This document shows positions 60,155 to 64,000 of a DNA stretch of 64,000 nt, piece after piece. The stretch is from contig NC_033635.1 of assembly GCF_001540865.1 (NCBI RefSeq), forward strand, positions 3,368,231 to 3,432,230. The letters run 5' to 3'. Under the pieces are notes generated by a model. The model made no database searches, was not told the DNA's origin, and saw only the letters and a program-made list of their open reading frames with translations. A program made the translations under genes and the position numbers. The stretch is from Ananas comosus. Lineage: Eukaryota > Streptophyta > Magnoliopsida > Poales > Bromeliaceae. The first letter of the stretch is position 1. Each line of letters begins with the position of its first letter.

Positions 60155-60290
60155 ACTGTCCTTATAGCACAAATGACTAAGAGCTTGAAGATTGATATCT
60201 GAGGTTTCAAATTCGAAATCTAGTTATTTCATATTTTTAATTAAATTTATTTTTTTTGAAAAGAACAAAATAAGTAGCATTCTGTCTTTA
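60155..60290 (+). mobile_element. Highly diverged SINE copy
   Basis: Head GACTGTCCTTATAGCACAAA, weakened B box (CAAATTCGAAATC), TTAATTAAATTTATTTTTTT, and tail remnant ATAAGTAGCATTCTGTC. The order of landmarks matches the family but each is mutated. Confidence 0.65.
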
Positions 60291-61028
60291 CGTCAGAGAT
60301 ATATGAGTTCATGGCTAGCTCTTTTTGCGGCACACAATGTTCCACATCTTCAACCATGGTGTATGCAGGATCTACACACGCAACTTCCCCAGTACAATTA
60401 ATGATGGAGCAATTATTTGGTCATCATGGATGCAGCTATAAATTTACACTCATTAATTAATCAAAGATGAAGGGGGATGGGACTGCATAAAACAACTGGC
60501 CACCAAAATGCTTGAACAGTGGCCCTGAAATGAAAGCATAATCATATTTTGAATCACATTTTTTGGTTGGTGAATGTAATAGAATTGCTTAGTTGTTTTG
60601 AGATCGATATACATATAGCAAGGGCCTGTTTGAGTGTGTGTACATTTTGTTTGGTGCACCTGCTTTGTTTGATCAAGAAACTTGTACTAAGTGGTAGATG
60701 AAGAGTATAAGTAGATGCTTGTGATAACATAATTAATACATACATGCAGGTTTAGAGAACAAAATGAATTACGTTGTAGGTGGAATATGTATTTATCTTT
60801 GCAAATGAGGTATGTTGACATCTTTTAAGGATTTAAAAGTATGCTTCTGAACTGTAATCATATAAACAATATTCTTACTTTTCACATATTATCACTAAAT
60901 AACTTGTGCGGACATATAAACCAAATTTTTATGGCTATCTCTTTCTCTCTCCAAAACAATCGGTAATCTCTAAAAGCTTGAATTCTATTGCTACGTTAAT
61001 AGTTTGTTTTCAATACTCCCTCTCCCCC

Positions 61029-61069
<41 letters not shown>

Positions 61070-61123
61070 ATTGAATGTCCCTTTGGTTGCATGTGGTTTA
61101 GAGCTTAGAAGTGATATTAACAA
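60291..61123. other. Intergenic with (CT)n tract
   Basis: No gene recognised. A (CT)n microsatellite lies at about 61033-61067. Confidence 0.45.
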
Positions 61124-61478
61124 GGAAAAACTTTAAAAAGCTCCCCTATGGTTTCATACTTTTTCACTTTAGTATCCTGTGGTTTAAAGTCTATCAATTT
61201 AACCCCCTGTGGTCTCATTTTTATTTTTTCGGTATCTTTTTCGTTAATATTTCGTTAAATTATATACAAAAAACTTCAGATATCCATCTAGATTTATCGA
61301 ATATTCACTTTAGTACCCTTCAATCTTAATTTTGTCACTGATTTAAGAAAAAAAATAATGAAATTCATAATAAAAAGAGAAAAACGAAATCACAGTGGGG
61401 CAAATTGATACACTTTAAACCACAGAGTACTAAAGTGAGAAAATGCGAAACCACAGGGGGTTTTTTTTAAGTTTTCCC
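61124..61478. mobile_element. Mutator-type MITE, intact ends
   Basis: A 355-bp element flanked by a perfect 9-bp direct repeat TATTAACAA (61115-61123 and 61479-61487). Ends GGAAAAACTTTAAAAAGC and its inverse TTTTTTTTAAGTTTTCCC. The interior has the family landmarks CACTTTAGTATCCTGTGGTT, TTTCGTTAAATTATATAC and GAATATTCACTTTAGTACCC, then inverted subrepeats. Confidence 0.92.
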
Positions 61479-61978
61479 TATTAACAAAGTTACTTTTATT
61501 AGGAGCATTTCAGATTTATGACATATGATCAAATTCGATTACTAATCATACCAATAAATTTATTTGTTAATAGCGAAATCAGATTGCCTTACATATTAGG
61601 CAAATCAACAGTGCTTTAATAGCATAGGTGAGAGTGATCTCTTGTGCATGTCAACATTTGTCGTTGATTGGATCTTTTTTTTATCATTAATTGGACTTTT
61701 AAGCAGTTTTTGGAGAATTTTTTCTTGAATAATATCTCATTACGATAATTACTTACTTGCATGAATTTATAGTTTTGAGTATTGCATGAAATATACTAAT
61801 TAAACCTATAAAAATAAACGATGCCGTAAAGTCAGAATGCCATTGACCGGCTCAAATCAAATAAATTTAAAAGTTGGGTGGTAAATGAAAATTTTCAAAA
61901 ATCGAATAGTCGAATAAAAAAGTTCATAGTTCAAGTAAGTTTTGTACACTTTTATAATTTAGAAAAATTATCAAACCT

Positions 61979-62489
61979 CACTACAACAGAATTAGGTTAT
62001 AGGGACACATGTTTGGGACACTTTTGAGTAAGTGTCTCATTTATACTAAAACTTAAAAAACATCTACTAATACCTAAATATAAAGCCCAATCCAACCAAA
62101 AATAAAAGATTACTCTACTCAACCCACCACACCCAGTTCATTTGGCCCGATTACAAATAGAAAAGAATAAAAAAAAAAATCAATTACCATCTTTTCTTCT
62201 CTCTTCACTCAATTCACTGAAATTCTAGACGAAGAGCCTTTCCTGTCGTCCTCCTCCGCCACCGCAGCCAACGAGATAGAGTTTTGGCGGTTGCTAAATG
62301 CTTAAATAAGTGTTGGTAAATTAGCAGCACTCTTTTAGGTTATAGCGACACTCTTTAACTGTCACTATATACCTAGCGACCCCACATATAGCAACACTTT
62401 TCAAAAGTGTCGGTAATTTTAGCTAGCAGCACTTTTTTGACATGTACCTATATTTAAAAGTGTCGCTATAGACCGTTTTTGTTGTAGTG
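61979..62489 (-). mobile_element. Non-autonomous CACTA (En/Spm) element, both ends present
   Basis: A 511-bp element starting CACTACAACAGAATTAGG and ending CCGTTTTTGTTGTAGTG. Flanking triplets CCT and TCT are near-matching 3-bp duplications. Subterminal GTGTCGCTATA-type repeats occur on one side. It is the reverse complement of the truncated copy at 27489-27938 over most of its length and includes the same GC-rich core. It has no transposase. Confidence 0.9.
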
Positions 62490-63044
62490 TCTACTTATAT
62501 AATATTGTTATTCCACACAAAATATGGCTTAAATATCTGTTTTCTACTCCTATATATCCTTTCAATTGTTAAAATACATGTTATGATTAAGATAGTATGC
62601 ATTTATTATATATACATTAGTAGTTTTCTAGTTTAGTTTAATTATTTTAATATTTCTTAAATTTTGAGGGGTAAAAATATGACATCAACATCTACTTCCT
62701 TGAAAAAAAATAAATAAATAATTGTACGGCATGGTGTATGATAAATAATTTTTGTTTGGGCGCATGCGTTTACTTTTATTATCTTTTATTACTTTGAATT
62801 ACGGGAGATTGAAAAAGAAAGATGGAAACTAAGATGAATGTTTTTTTGGTTTTTTTTTTCTTTTTTGAGAGAGAGAGCAAAAAGCAATTTGATTTCCTAA
62901 ACAGGATAACATGAAGCCATAACCATTCAGTTTTTGAATAAAAAATACATATATAAAATATGCTATACCAGTTAAGCAATGAACATTAAAAAAAAAATAG
63001 AGGAATAGGATTAAAATATATAAGTTGCATTGTATTTTAAAATA

Positions 63045-63454
63045 GGGTTAATTTCATACAGGTCTATGCAAATATAGTGAATTATAAATATATTTCTACA
63101 AAGTTCAACTTTAATATATTATTCCTGTAAAAGTCTTAATATTTTCAAATATATCCCTCTGACTTGTTACCGTTAAAATACTGACTATTTTATAAGTGAA
63201 ATGACTTGTTCGCTATCACAAATATGTTTCTCCCAACTGTTAATTGAAGTGGGGCAAAAAGGTCAATTCACCTCATTAACTAATTACGGTTAGATATTTA
63301 ACATATGATTAACTAAAATTTTCTAACAGATTCTAAAACCAGGAACATATTTGAAAATATTAGGACTTTTGTAAGGACAATATATGAAAGTTGAATTTTG
63401 TAGGAATATATTTATAATTCACTATATTTATAGGGATCTGTATGAAATTAACCT
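63045..63454. mobile_element. Mutator-type MITE, second family
   Basis: A 410-bp element with a perfect 9-bp target duplication TTTAAAATA (63036-63044 and 63455-63463). Ends GGGTTAATTTCATACAGG and the inverse of AGGTTAATTTCATACAG. The arms pair further: ATATAGTGAATTATAAATAT on the left, ATTTATAATTCACTATAT on the right. This family is distinct in sequence from the GGGAAAACTTC group. Confidence 0.92.
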
Positions 63455-63713
63455 TTTAAAATAACATTACTATCCCAAAACTCTATTATCAATAGAGGAC
63501 AGTTGTTCTCCAATCCTCAATCAAGTTTTGGTCAAAAACTCCCATTTCCTCACCCAAATAACATGTATTGCTCACAAAAGTCTTGGTGGGTATATATGCA
63601 TTAATAATATACTTTGTCACTTATCTTTCAACTACATTGTGCTTTTATTTTGTATGAAATGCTTTGTACACCTAATTAATTACACCATTCATAATTTCTA
63701 CAGACTTTATTAT
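63455..63713. other. Intergenic sequence
   Basis: Short AT-rich stretch with no recognised feature. Confidence 0.4.
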
Positions 63714-64000
63714 TAGGGATGCAAATGAATCCGGGTTGGCGGAGATTCCACTCAGACCCAGTCCGAATGGGACAATAAGTGGGAACGAAAAAATAAAAAA
63801 AATATAATTCATCCTGATCCGCCAAATAAATAGAGCGGGAGGAGAGAGACTTTTTTTTTTTTCCTTCAATCCATTCTGATCTGTCAAAAATCTGCTAAAA
63901 ATTCGCTCATGTCTCGATCGATCCCGAATAGGGTGGTAAGTGGGAACTAAAAATAAAATGAAAAAAAATCGCCCCAAATTCGTTCCGTCTTGACAAGAAA
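63714..64000. mobile_element. Partial hAT-like element at the right edge
   Basis: Starts TAGGGATGCAAATGAATCCG, a terminus typical of plant hAT MITEs, with CCCGAATAGGG/CAGACCCAG type subterminal sequence. The other end lies beyond the window. Confidence 0.55.

Overview
The window looks like nuclear DNA of a flowering plant, most likely a monocot. Two coding regions are very GC-rich at third codon positions (the beta-1,3-glucanase and the LRR kinase), all genes have canonical GT-AG introns, and the intergenic DNA is AT-rich and packed with small transposons. The species cannot be named from the sequence alone. Single N bases occur near 11356, 11975, 26090, 38362, 45296 and 59401.

Genes in order: the 3' part of a GH17 beta-1,3-glucanase (1-575, +); plastid division factor MinE (1768-5520, -, two exons); an At5g01610-like DUF538 protein (7456-10242, -, three exons); a WEB/DUF827 coiled-coil protein (15340-16895, +, preceded by an apparent 5'UTR intron); an LRR receptor kinase of the At1g74360/NILR1 type (31319-34754, +, two exons); a plastid-targeted DUF179/YqgE-AlgH protein (39257-43671, +, two exons), whose 3.5-kb intron carries a complete U2 snRNA gene on the opposite strand; and eIF5A (47348-52425, +, five coding exons). 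Three plastid-related products (MinE, WEB, DUF179) lie in the window, but the genes are independently oriented and show no sign of joint regulation.

The rest is mostly non-autonomous transposons, several with clean target-site duplications. There are Mutator-type MITEs with 9-bp duplications (20286-20718, 57842-58472, 61124-61478, 63045-63454; 41790-42333 with one mismatch), one of them a Pack-MULE-like element with a GC-rich cargo. There are two copies of one CACTA family in opposite orientation (27489-27938, 61979-62489), Tourist/PIF-like elements with TAA duplications (10609-11009, 21169-21849), and several hAT-like elements. A tRNA-derived SINE family has about eight copies. A 5'-truncated LINE (23743-24376) shares its 3' tail with that SINE, which is the signature of a LINE/SINE partnership. 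A 41-bp insertion consisting only of that tail, with a 17-bp duplication, supports this directly.

I found no evidence of a wholly new gene system. The most interesting observations are the LINE/SINE pair and its minimal insertion, the nested hairpin MITE and the adjacent 206-bp amplification, the intronic antisense U2 gene, and the Pack-MULE-like and CACTA elements with GC-rich cores.
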